64,000 nt of DNA, taken from positions 8,122,001 through 8,186,000 of the forward strand of contig CM082598.2 of assembly GCA_040954595.2 (NCBI GenBank), given 5' to 3'. The translations under genes and the position numbers were made by a program. This document shows positions 26,055-36,620 of the stretch, one piece after another. Positions within the stretch are counted from its first letter, which is position 1. Each line of letters begins with the position of its first letter. The notes beneath the pieces were generated by a model that saw only the letters and a list, made by a program, of their open reading frames with translations, ran no database searches and had not been told where the DNA came from. This stretch comes from Balanoglossus misakiensis. Its lineage: Eukaryota; Hemichordata.

Positions 26055-26628
26055 AACATGATACCGTCTAGTCATGATACCACACAGTCAAACATGACAC
26101 CACTGGCACTACGTCCGCGGTTTGCTATTCTAGATTTGGTCTACAGAAATCGTGAAATTTAAGACAAATCTAAACCCCAAACGGCAGAACTGAACGTTGC
26201 CCATAACGTAAGAGTTGGCATGGTGCCCACAACTAATACTGTCTTCTGTGCAGTACTAGCGAACTATACAAAAAATCAGCTCAGTTTTGACAACTTAAAA
26301 ATATGGGGAAAAAATATTTTATTTAGAAACTGTTTGTTATTTGTTGTATTTTTCAAAGTGAGGTATGAATGACCTTCGGGAAATCGTTGTCATGTGTATG
26401 AATTCACCGCAAATCGTTTGTTTACATTTGGCTGGTAAAAGGTCAAATACCCCAAAGGAGTCGCTCAGTCCATAATTAGTTGATCGTCTCCGCGTCATCC
26501 GCGTTGAAACTCTGTGTATTGTACAAAAGAATATGGAAAGTTATTGTACGTTTCAGCATCACATGTTACAGCAGGAGTTGTCCATAATGACAGTTCGTTC
26601 GACCATGTTAAACGCAACGCTCCGGTCA
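26055..26628. other. Spacer of the foldback element
   Basis: 574 bp of mixed composition between the arms. No frame with recognisable protein motifs; nothing further seen. Confidence 0.6.
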
Positions 26629-27164
26629 TATGTGGTCCCGAACAAGTGGCTTCACTTCCTTCACGAAGGAATCCCACAATGGCGACCATATATTCGCGTC
26701 CACCGCAGTAACCTTCAGTCGACTCGGATTCTAGTCGACTCGCGTTCTATCCGACACATACAGTGATACACACCACCTCACAGACGTAAACACTTGTCAT
26801 ATCATCACGCGTACGCCTCGGCGATGAGGAGACTGTTGTTTGTCCTGTGTGACGGTTTGTGTGTTTCCCCTTTCTTTTCTCTTCTTCGAGTCAACTTATT
26901 TTCACACACTGTTTTTTTTTAAGATTACCCAGACTCCTCTAGCAAAATCTCTCACTTTTTTTTTTTGGAGCGCATTTCTCACTCATTTTTTTTTCGGCGC
27001 ATGCGCATACGCTATACTATTCTTTCAAATGCGTCCGTTTTTTTTTTCAAGTTGTTAAAGACTATTATTTATTTTTACAACTGAATGCTCGTTTTTTTTA
27101 AACACGCTTGTTTTATTTTTTGGATGACAAATATACCATTTTTTACAACTTGGATCTGCCTGAA

Positions 27165-27725
27165 TATTTTGGGTGACAAATGTGCCTATATATTTTTTTT
27201 TCAAATTTTATATCGTGTTTTTTTTTTTTTCAAATTGCCTGTTTTTTGGGTGACAAATGTTCCTATTATTTTTTTTTTCAAATAGCTCTGCGTTTTTTTT
27301 TTTTTTTTTCAAATTGCCTGTTTTTTTGGGTGACAAATGTTCCTTTATATTTTTTTTTTTGCAAATTGCTCTGCGTTTTTTTTTCAAATTGCCTGTTTTT
27401 TTGGGTGACAAATGTTCCTATATATTTTTTTTTGCAAATTGCTCTGCGTTTTTTTTTTCAAATTGCCTGTTTTTTTGGGTGACAAATGTTCCTATATATT
27501 TTTTTTTGCAAATTGCTCTGCGTTTTTTTTTTCAAATTGCCTGTTTTTTGGGGGTGACAAATGTTCCTATTTTTTTTTTTTTTTTTTTTTGCAAATTGCT
27601 CTGCGTTTTTTTTTTCAAATTGCCTGTTTTTTTGGGTGACAAATGTTCCTATTTTTTTTTATTTTTTTTTTTGCAAATTGCTGTGGGTTTTTTTTCAAAT
27701 TGCCTGTTTTTTTTTTCGGAGGATT
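27165..27725. repeat. About 76-bp tandem array in right foldback arm
   Basis: Reverse-complement counterpart of the left array, with T-runs up to more than 20 bases and unit lengths that differ slightly from the left side, so the arrays vary independently at the homopolymers. Confidence 0.9.
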
Positions 27726-28314
27726 AAAAATGTGCTTATTTTTGCAACCTCAGTGCATCTGCTTTTTTTTAAAGTGGCCCGTTAGTTTTGGGGTGACATG
27801 AGTGCGGGGTTTTTTTTCGGTGACAAATATCTCCGTTTTTTATGGCTAACATGTTCGTGTTTTTTCTATGTTTGCCTGTGTTGTTTGTTCTGGGGGTATG
27901 CATTTTTTAAAGTTGTAGTCTCTCTTTTTTTCAAAGAGTGTTCTTTTTAATACTTTGTGTGTATTTTTTGTGGGGATGAAGTGTGCGTTTTTCGTGAAAA
28001 ATGTGCGCGTGGTTTTTTTGTTACAAATTAGTGATTTTTTTTTGCAACTGCCTTGTGGACGTTTTTTTTGGTGAGCTTGGTGGGGGGTTTTTTGACAACA
28101 GGTGAGATTTTCTTCTGTGTGTTTTTTATTTTTTGACTCCACGATGGATTACTTTTTACACTCGTTGTTTTTTAAACCACCAATCAGTTTTTTGTGTTTT
28201 TTACGTATTTTTTTTGTTAAAAGACATCAATTTTCTATAAAATAATGATAAATAATTTTGAAACACTTGGCGCGCCGTAGTCGCTCCTCTGGCAGAAAAG
28301 CCAGTGTGCTAGCT

Positions 28315-28564
28315 GCGACTGTTCAGGATTTACTTCCGGGGTCGGAGGATTTTCAGGAAGGACCGCCCATTTTCTCCAAGAACAATTAGGGAGGAATAGA
28401 CATAAACATCACAATCCTTTTGGGGGGGACCATGAAAAAACCCTAGGAAATTTAAGGGGTACCACTGATTTCCTCCACAATTTACTGGGGTCCATGGAAA
28501 AAAAATCACCAGGAAAATAAAAAATCCTCCGGCCCCACCCTGAAAGTAAAATCTGAACAGTCCC
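28315..28564. mobile_element. 250-bp MITE, internally deleted form of the 8,860-10,800 element
   Basis: The left end (GACTGTTCAGGATTTACTTC) and right end (GTAAAATCTGAACAGTCCC) match the termini of the 1.94-kb element. The interior matches its left 130 bp fused to its right 130 bp (CATGAAAAAACCC; AGGAAATTTAAGGGG; TCACCAGGAAAATAA). It is therefore a deletion derivative of the same family. The target duplication is no longer clear. Confidence 0.8.
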
Positions 28565-28687
28565 TAACTTTTGTTTGTTTGCTTCTTTATTCGTCTGTCT
28601 GTTTGTGTATTCTATATTATGTTATATGAAATATATAAAAAATGGAAGTTCAATTCAGTGAACATCATTGGCACTTACAGAGTTTTA

Positions 28688-29605
28688 AATCAAAATAGTA
28701 GATTCACACCAATGAATATGCAAGTCATTCAGATCATTGGCGATTCGAGTCCACTGTGAAATCAGATCAGCGTCGAGTGGCTCGTCCCAAGGGAGACCGC
28801 GTTTCCATAGCAACTGAACAAAGAGTTTCGCTCTAACATGAACTGGGGCGAGAAAACCAAGTGGGTCAAACAATTTAGCCGCAGAACTAACAACATCACG
28901 TTTTGTCGTTAGCGCAGTGGGAACCGGTGTCTCGTCGTGCTTTGTGTAAGTTACCGTGTCGGTTTCGGGTTTCCAGCGTAATCCGAGTAAGGACATCTCT
29001 GTTGAGGGATCAGCGATATTGTCCCGTTCAGCGAGTTCGCGTATCTGTGAACTGTTGGACGACCAAGCGCGTAGTTTGAACCCACATGTCTGCATGAGTC
29101 GATTAGCTTCATTGAAATAGGAAACCGCGTTTTCATTAGAGTCAGCGCCGTCGATCACGTTGTCGACATAAATGTTGCGCTTCAAGTCAGCTGCTGTCGG
29201 CGTGGGAGTGTTACTCTCCAGGTGAGTTTTGATCACGGCGTTAAGAATAAACGGCGAGCATGCCGCTCCGAAAAGGACCGATTTGAACTGATACACATCA
29301 TAGATCATAGTTGCTTTCGGGGTCACGAATGTCCGATAACCAAAGAAATTTGGTGTATAGGCGTTCTTCCTTTTGGAGGCGGATATTTAAGAAGGCCCTC
29401 TCGATATCACTAGTAAAGGCGACACGATTGGCGCGGAATCGTAGCAATATACCGGGTAAATCGTTTATCCGAGAAGGTCCGGAGACAGTCATTCAAACTC
29501 GGTGAATCTGGACTTTGCTGTGCGCTGCACTCTATGGAAAGCCGTTGGGGACCCCCGACAACTTCTCTCAATACATGGGTAAAGTCCATAGACAAATGAT
29601 AGGAA
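28688..29605 (-). pseudogene. BEL/Pao-type LTR retrotransposon pol fragment
   Basis: The minus strand encodes part of a BEL/Pao reverse transcriptase and the region after it. Visible motifs are a substrate-contact motif SDIERAFLNIRL (about 29,400), the catalytic-box equivalent YVDN (about 29,165), and downstream FDPLGFLAPV and WKRGLPWDEPL, which are typical of BEL/Pao between reverse transcriptase and RNase H. Upstream, CSAQQSPDSPSLNDCL lies in another frame. At least two frameshifts break the fragment near 29,300-29,430. No gag, integrase, LTR or envelope is seen around it. It is a dead, truncated copy beside a MITE. Confidence 0.85.
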
Positions 29606-29734
29606 CGCATATGCTGAAAATATTACGCACATAGGGTGCCGACGCCGTAATCTAAAATGCCGGTAACAACCAAATTTTTGCCGACACCTTTACTTAATCT
29701 ACCGGCGCCGAAATAATCACAACCGGTGATTTGA

Positions 29735-30072
29735 TGAGTTGTCGCATCGGCGTTTCTACAGAGTTGTCGCATCGGCGGTTCTGGAGAGTTGTCGCATCGG
29801 CGTTTCAGCTAGAGAGATGTCGCATCGGCGTTTCTGGAGAGTTTTGTCGCACTGGCATATTTCTACACATGCGCATTGGCGTTTCAGCTAGAGTTTTCTC
29901 GCATCGGCGTTTCTGGAGAGTTTTGTCGCACCAGCATTCTACACATGCGCATTGGCGTTTCAGCTAGAGTTTTCTCGCATCGGCGTTTCTGGAGAGTTTT
30001 GTCGCACCAGCATTCTACAAATGCGCATTGGCGTTTCAGCTAGAGAGTTATCGCATCGGCGTTTCTGGAGTT
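29735..30072. repeat. 76-bp minisatellite with GTCGCATCGGCGTTTC core
   Basis: Three units at a 76-bp period (GCGCATTGGCGTTTCAGC at 29,871, 29,947 and 30,023) are preceded by shorter 26-33 bp sub-units sharing TCGCATCGGCGTTTCTGGAG. Confidence 0.9.
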
Positions 30073-30748
30073 AAAATGTTATCTTCTGATTTCCTTGTCA
30101 TGAAACTGCAATTATAAGTGAGACTCAAGTTTAATGGGCTGTATGCATGCAGTTCATTTGCCTTGAGAGGAACAATCAAACGTATTGTTGACTTGTTACT
30201 ATTCTGATTGTGATAATGATATAGTTCTCACACCTGTCCCCCCCACCCTTTTCTGTCTCTGCTTTGGGCATCATTTCATCAGCCAACCTTGTCAATTCCT
30301 CGCCTTCAGCCTTTGTTTAGTTGTCAACATTTAATTGAATGTGGGAGGGAAGTTACATTTTATTTTTACCCCTTTTGTAATGAATAATTCCTGTTTGGCC
30401 AAACCATGCTTCAAAGATCAAATGTTTATCTTGTCAACATGGTGTATGTATATGTAGTATTTTTGACAATGAATTATAGTTATTTGGAGTCTCGGCTAAA
30501 ATTCAAACCATGACAATAATATTGCACGTACACGGTTGCATGGTGTAATGATTTCCAGGCATTTAGACATGTCATAGGAAGTATAACAAGAATCTACAGT
30601 TCATTCATAGAAGACAATTGAAACAATGAGAACTTATGTTGACAGGCAGTGAATTGAGTCAATTTGATGTCAGTGTCGGATAATTAGTTGTTGAATGGCA
30701 CAACATCTAGACACCCACTAAGCCATGTGTAATATTGTTATTGGCCAG
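30073..30748. other. Upstream region of the Ginger1-type gene
   Basis: AT-rich, no convincing exon. The transposase should have more N-terminal sequence before its zinc-binding module, so an unrecognised exon may lie here. No Ginger-type terminus (TGT start with CCGG-like duplication) could be identified. Confidence 0.4.
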
Positions 30749-33700
30749 GTTCTTTGGTATGTTGGAAGCAATGGAGAAGAAGACCAATGGAGGAGAGTTC
30801 TATTCACTGATGAGGAGAAGAAACTGGTATTCCAACAATGCCATGATTCACCAATGGGGGCACATATTGGCAGGAAGAGATCCAAGAAGAAGATGGCATC
30901 AGTATGTTACTGGAGAGGCATGGATGCTGACATTGATCGTTGGGTAAATTACACATTATATGTAGACTGCTGTATCTTGCCTTGGTAGTTGACAGTTTGG
31001 AAGTTTGATAAACACAAGAGCATCCGTGCATTCACTTCAAATCTTGTTATTATTTCTTTCAGATTGATACATGTGACAAATGTCAGCGGTTTGAGAAGGT
31101 AAAAACCATGGCACCTCAATTAAAACCGATAAAGGTGACACAACCTTGGCATCTGCTTGGTATGGATTTATTTGGTCCTCTGAAACCAACCAAGAATGGC
31201 TACCAGTATGTTTTGACAGTGACAGACTATTTTACAAAATGGCCAGAAGCATATCCACTCCGTTACAAAACTGCTACTGAGGTTGCTGCCTGTCTGGTTG
31301 ACACCTTTTACAGGTAAGTTTGCATAGATTTTAGTTTTCTCCTATTTGTGCATACCCTGCTGTACATGTATTTTTAAATCTGTTCTCTTTTTCATAATCT
31401 GTATAATTAACACAGTCAAACTGATTCTATTTGTTGGCAGTTTACATAGTGTATTTCAATCTATGTTCATAACTAATAACTTAACTCTGATGAAATACCG
31501 TACAATTTTACACTTGATTGATTAGTTAACATCTACTTTTAATTGGCAGGTTCGGTATGCCATCAAGAATCATTTCGGATCAAGGAAGAGAATTCATAAA
31601 TGAGGTTGGTAACAACATGTTCATTTTGTTCTGATATCCGAACTTCTCTATTTTTGGAGATTTGTTGGCCTTTTTTCTTTATTATCGATCACAAAATCTC
31701 TGAAACTGCTGGATCAATCGCTCTCAAATTTGGCATGATGTGTAAGGATGTTGTTCGTCATATTTGTTCAAATCAAAGCAAAAATAGCACTATCATATTT
31801 TGGGCCACTTTGTGTCATTTTTGGTCCAAAAATTATATTTATATGTACCATTTCTGATCAAATTGGATTACAGTGACCTCAATGTAATATTTATTTAGAG
31901 CTAAGTTTTAATTTTTTATTTTAGCATTTTCAACATAGGCTATTTTATCTCATCACTTTCCTGTTTCCGTTGTTGTGATGGTGGTACATTCTTGCTGGTT
32001 TTCCCGAGTTGATAGTTCTAGTGCACATTTGCAGAGGGGACAGCTAGTTTTTCCAGACTTCCATCAGCAAGGCTACCAAACATGTATTGTTATAGTAACA
32101 TATCAGTTGATACCAAGTCTATCCACACTTCTTTCATTCAATCATTAAAACAGATTGGTCAATACACCCTGTCATTGAATCCCTCCACACGCGATGACTT
32201 GCTAGGACGTTGTGTTGACATGTACACATATGTCAGGTATACATATGTGATAATGAATTGTTCCCGCTTTCAGGTAAATAAGAGGATTTTTGAGCTTGTT
32301 GGTATAGAGCACAGTGATGGTGCTGCTTATCATCCTCAGACAAATGGACTGGATGAAAAAACCAACCATACAGTAAAAACTGCGATTAGCAAGGTGGTAA
32401 ACAAAAACCAAGATGACTGGGATGAATTCCTTAATTCTGTGATGTTTGGACTTCGCACTGCACAACAAACAACAACAAAGTATACACCATTCTATCTGAT
32501 GTTTCATAGACGAGCAAAATTACAATTTGAGGTGAGTTGATATTGTCATGTGCAACACAAATGAATCAGGTTAATTAAACGTTTTTCTGCTTTTAACATG
32601 ACATAATACTTGCAGCAGTGTATAAATATGCTTTTGTAGGTATTATTACAAACCATTATTTGTTTGCATTTGGTGGAACCTAGGTAGCCATGGTGTTTGT
32701 ACATTAAGTAAAAATCCCAGTGTCAATGCAGCAACCTCCAGATTAAAGCTTGTAAATTGTTATTATTGTGCAAAAGATTGGAAGCATTATTCAACAAAAT
32801 GTAAAAAATAATTTTATATTTTAAAGGGACAAAGTCTCGCTCTAACTGCCCTTTTTCCATTAATTATGTTTGATACAAGACACTGTTTGTGTTATTCAAC
32901 ATGTGGATATATAGTGAATCAATAACTTGAAACATACTTTATGAAGAACTTCTTCTTGTGATCCATGGAATGTGATGAATCATTATACATTTCGCATGTC
33001 CAGGTTGCACATTTACAGGAAGTGATGGGGGAAAAGTTTGATGTGGATGACAGAGAAAGGGATGAATACGTGGCTTGTATTGTAACAAAGATGACAGAAC
33101 TTCATGAAAAGGTATGTACTTATTTAATGAAATCTATTGAATGAGATAATTGGATTGTGAAATTGAGATATTAAGACCACCTTTGATGCTGATATGACAT
33201 GGCAGTGTTTCAATTGGTTACCCACCAAACTGTACATGGGTGAAAAGGAGTGAAAGTCAGTATTGTTAGCTAGGAACATGAACCAAAGTGAAACAAATAT
33301 GCAAAGAAAATGTTTTGATGTGTTCACAATTTGCGTTCTTTGTAAAGCTGTTGGGGATTCAAAAATTACTATTGTTCGAAATCAATCCATCCATCCATCC
33401 ATCCATCCATACATACATACATACACATAAACTCAGTGAAACTAATTACAAGGCCATTCTTCTCTCAAATGTAAAGGTGTTATCAAATATTGAAATTGCT
33501 CAAGAGAAGCAGAAAACGCAGTACAAGGAGAGTCATAGTAAAAGGGTGAAGACATTTCATTTCAGTCCTGGTGACAAGGTTCTTCGCTTAAATGCCCCCC
33601 AAAAAAGGTCGCCAGGGTGGGAAAATGGATGCTGAATGGTTGGGTCCATATATGTAAGTTCAATTTCTGGTTCTACTCATTGAAAATGTAAAAATGTAAA

Positions 33701-35260
33701 GTATAAACAAAGTAGGCACATGGGAATGCTATAAGTATTATTTGAATATTTGTATTGAATCGGTAAATTTACATTGTTGCCAATATATATATCAGTTCTG
33801 TCACAATAGTGGTGTGCACACAGGGGTTCTCACGTTTGTTGGTGGTGTCTTCACACAATATTGGTGACATAGCAGTATATCCTCTATTTTGATTAAGCAA
33901 ATTGAAAACAGCACAGTACTCAATTTACTGTAATAATTGTCAAGCATTACAGTTATCTGACTCATTACTTATTTTACCATAGTATTCCGAGGACAGTTTC
34001 TTTACCAGGTCTCATATATTTTTTTATCCTACTTTTATTTGTTATACATTGTAACAAAGATGTGTTTTCTTGTTTCTTCTTACAGAATTGATGATATAAC
34101 AAAGAGGAATATAATCAAACTAGTGGATAGGAAATTGGAAAAAAGGAGTGTCATATAGCCATTTAAAGCCATACAAGGAACAGCAAACTCCAGATACCAT
34201 CACCCTCCAAGAAGAAGAACTTCCATCCCTCTTAACAAGTCTATCACCAGTATCGCAGCCAACAACCAACCCACCACCAGTATCACAGCCAACAACCAAC
34301 CCACCACCAGTATCGCAGCCAACAACCAACCCACCACCAGTATCGCAGCCAACACCCAACCCACCACCAGTATCGCGGCCAACACCCAACCCACCACCAG
34401 TATCGCAACCAACACCCAACCCACCACCAGTATCGCGGCCAACAACCAACCCACCACCAGTATCGCAGCCAACACCCAACCCACCACCAGTATCACAGCC
34501 ACCAGTCAAGCCGTTAAAACCCTCAAAGAGTCAAAATCAATACATCAATGCCATGAAGAAAATTTTATCATCAAGAGCTGATTGGCTGAACTGTGACATA
34601 ATCAATCACAGCCAGTACCTAATGCAGCAGCAGTATCCGATTATTGATGGTTTACAGGACATTAGTGTTATAACTGCAGGTGTCTTTGTCGGAACTCCTA
34701 AGAGAGAATTTATTCAAATTTTGAACATTAATAGAAATCACTGGGTTGCAGCGTCTAACTTAAACTGTCCAGTTGGAACCGTTAAACTGTATGATTCTAT
34801 GTCACCTTCTATAGACCAAAGTGCAATAAAGTCATTAGCATGGATGTTGTACCACAGTGGTCCCACCATTAAAGTTTTCTGGCCTGATGTACACCAACAG
34901 ATTGGTGCATCAGACTGTGGTTTGTTTGCTGTGGCTAATGCTCTTGCACTTTGTGCTGGTGCTGATCCAGCAGACATAACCTGGGACCAGGAAAGCATGC
35001 GCTCTCATTTGAGTAATTGTTTTGATAAAGGCAAACTTAGCCCTTTTCCAGTAAGTGAAGTACACCATAGAAAATGTTTACCCCCAAAAATGACCTCAAT
35101 ACGCATTTTTTGTCATTGTAGACAACCTTATGACCCTTATGACAAAGAGTCATTAATGGTCCATTGTCAAGTGTGTAGACAGTTGTACCACACTTCATGT
35201 GAAAATATGCCAAAAGATGCCTGTTTAACCAATTATCCATTAATATGTTCCCGTTGTTAG
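30749..35260 (+). CDS. Ginger1-type transposase with Ulp1-like protease and PHD finger (7 exons, two frameshifts)
   Basis: Exons with matching phases: 30,749-30,943; 31,063-31,313; 31,550-31,604; 32,274-32,531; 33,004-33,111; 33,477-33,653; 34,086-35,260. Domains in order: H2C2 zinc module (HDSPMGAH, then CDKC across the first intron); integrase core with D in GMDLFGP, D in SDQGRE and E in NGLDEKTN; GPY motif WLGPY; LKPY tail; about nine PPPVSQPTTN repeats; Ulp1-like cysteine protease with His in NRNHWVA, Asp in KLYDS and Cys in IGASDCGLF; C4HC3 PHD finger at the C terminus with all eight ligands. This order matches Ginger1 DNA transposons, whose transposase resembles Gypsy integrase and may carry Ulp1 or OTU proteases. 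The exon 3 donor (GTTGGT) is weak. One extra base is implied at 33,595-33,606 and another at 34,138-34,144, both in homopolymers: mutations or assembly errors. Either a recently dead transposon or a domesticated host gene. Confidence 0.85.
32823..32926 (+). repeat. Fragment of TTTAAAGGGACAAAGTCTC MITE family
   Basis: Starts TTTAAAGGGACAAAGTCTCG and continues with GCTCTAACTGCCC and GATACAAGACACTGTTTGTG, like the copy at 50,172. It lies in intron 4 of the Ginger1-type gene; only the left half is present. Confidence 0.75.
33382..33426. repeat. ATCC/ATAC microsatellite
   Basis: Seven ATCC units pass directly into ATAC units inside intron 5 of the Ginger1-type gene. Confidence 0.9.
34240..34505 (+). 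repeat. 30-bp minisatellite coding a proline-rich linker
   Basis: About nine 30-bp units (CCACCACCAGTATCGCAGCC core) encode PPPVSQPTTN repeats between the GPY tail and the protease. The opposite strand is open throughout as a by-product (Gly/Val-rich). Confidence 0.9.
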
Positions 35261-35929
35261 AAGACTTTTTTTTTCAATGTAAATGTGTCTTTCATTTCAT
35301 GCGTATCTGTGTTATGCTGATACTAAATTATTCGCTCATCTTTCCTTGTGTTTTTCTCCAGTGGTGATAATTGAAATAATACCAGAAGTCTCTCAAAGGT
35401 TTCATAAGTTGCATTGATAATGTGATTAAGCCTGCTTGTTATGTGACATTAACTAGGTTTACAAGAAAATCTATTTTCTTTATTATCAAAATGTCAAACT
35501 ACCAACACATAATGTAAGGGGTCCAAATGTCGTGTGATACTGTCAGTTGTATGTAAAACAAACTTTACTTTTCAATAACTTTGTACATTAACTTAGCATT
35601 CTATGCAAAATTTATTTTAGAAAATGTCAAAACTGCTCTAACATGATGAATAACCCGTGAGAAAGTTTAGTCTTTTCACTTGTCATTTACTGGTTAACCA
35701 TTTCCTATCATTTGAATATAAGATATATGTACAACAACAGTAACGCCTCAGAAATGCTGATTTTTTCCCCAGTGATATTCTCCCATGCATCAACTTCAGC
35801 TTGATGTTCTTCTCTGGATAGCTTTATGAAATGTTTAGTCTTTAGCCTGTACTAGCTGTGGAAACACTGCTATTCGACAAATGAAAATATAATATTAAAG
35901 ATCATAAATTGAAGTGTACCGTATAAATT
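35261..35929. other. Downstream flank of the Ginger1-type gene
   Basis: T-rich stretch right after the stop codon, then AT-rich DNA. No transposon terminus and no gene recognised. Confidence 0.4.
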
Positions 35930-36620
35930 TTCCTACAGATTTCTGCCTACTTTCCCCCATCTGCAACCAGTCATTCAAAGTAAGTCAGGGAAGACAAATA
36001 CAGTCTTGATAATCGCCATGGTAATCGCCGTGGTCGGTTAATCTGCATTAACTTTAATTATTCAACATACTGTCAACCCAAGTAAAACCAATTTCAAAAG
36101 TTGCCATAAAAACAAGTTCAATATGGTGTTATCTTAATTTAGAGTTTCCAAACAAGTGTGAACTGATTTAATTTCCTCTCACAATCATGAACGACAATTT
36201 GTAAATTTCAGTTTACAGCAGCGGCCTGTAGCCCTGTGTACAGACAATATGGCAACATTTTCGGAAATTTCTATTCACAGGCAAAAAAAATTATGAAGTG
36301 ATAATACATCGTTGTCTTTTCATATATCAACAGTCATAGAAAAACGCGCTGAGCTGCGAGCGACAGATGCACTGAAACGGATCGACATACTTATCGTTGG
36401 TTCCTTTGGCTGTTCGAACAATTGAGCTAAATTACAAGTACATGTAATTGAATGTGAAAGTCATTTACAATATTGTTTGGGGGTTTAAATTTATTTGCCA
36501 GCACGCAGCAGTATCGACTAAAGGCTTGGGCGCTAACTGGCCTCTTGAACCTGTTCCAAGGGCGCATCAAGTGTTTAACTGGGGGACCACGCAATCACGC
36601 GACCGGTCCAGAAAACTGTT
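35930..36620. repeat. Dispersed repeat, same family as 58,978-59,578
   Basis: Shared in order with the second copy: AGATTTCTGCCTAC, TCTTGATAATCGCCATGG, TTTGGCTGTTC, TAATTGAATGTGAAAGTCAT, GCCAGCACGCAG, and a GGGCGC...TCAAGTG end followed by GCGCAATC-like words. No coding frame. The second copy lies in the first intron of the HECT gene. Confidence 0.8.

Larger units (their letters stand above)
24406..28279. mobile_element. Foldback-type element with 1.65-kb inverted arms
   Basis: 24,406-26,054 and 26,629-28,279 are reverse complements along their whole length, enclosing a 574-bp spacer. Both ends read TACGGCGCGCCAAGTGTTTC inward. GTCGCTC occurs immediately outside each end (24,399-24,405 and 28,280-28,286) and looks like a 7-bp target duplication; if the end is taken as CTACGG, the duplication is 5 bp (TCGCT). 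The innermost 350 bp of the arms differ by only a few bases. Left-arm top strand is dominated by A-runs, right arm by T-runs. No transposase frame is present, so it moved in trans. Long arms built of tandem repeats recall Foldback (FB) elements; relation to FB is inference. Confidence 0.9.

Noticed and set aside
24976-27785. Many Phe- or Lys-rich open frames on both strands
   Set aside because: They are translations of A/T homopolymers in the foldback arms; no domain, and frames change at each run.
34120-34509. Gly/Val-rich minus-strand frames of 129 and 100 codons
   Set aside because: Opposite strand of the proline-rich 30-bp repeat in the Ginger1-type gene.
30749-35260. Gypsy-type LTR retrotransposon integrase
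   Set aside because: The integrase is split by spliceosomal introns and fused to Ulp1 and PHD domains, with no reverse transcriptase or LTR nearby; this fits Ginger1.
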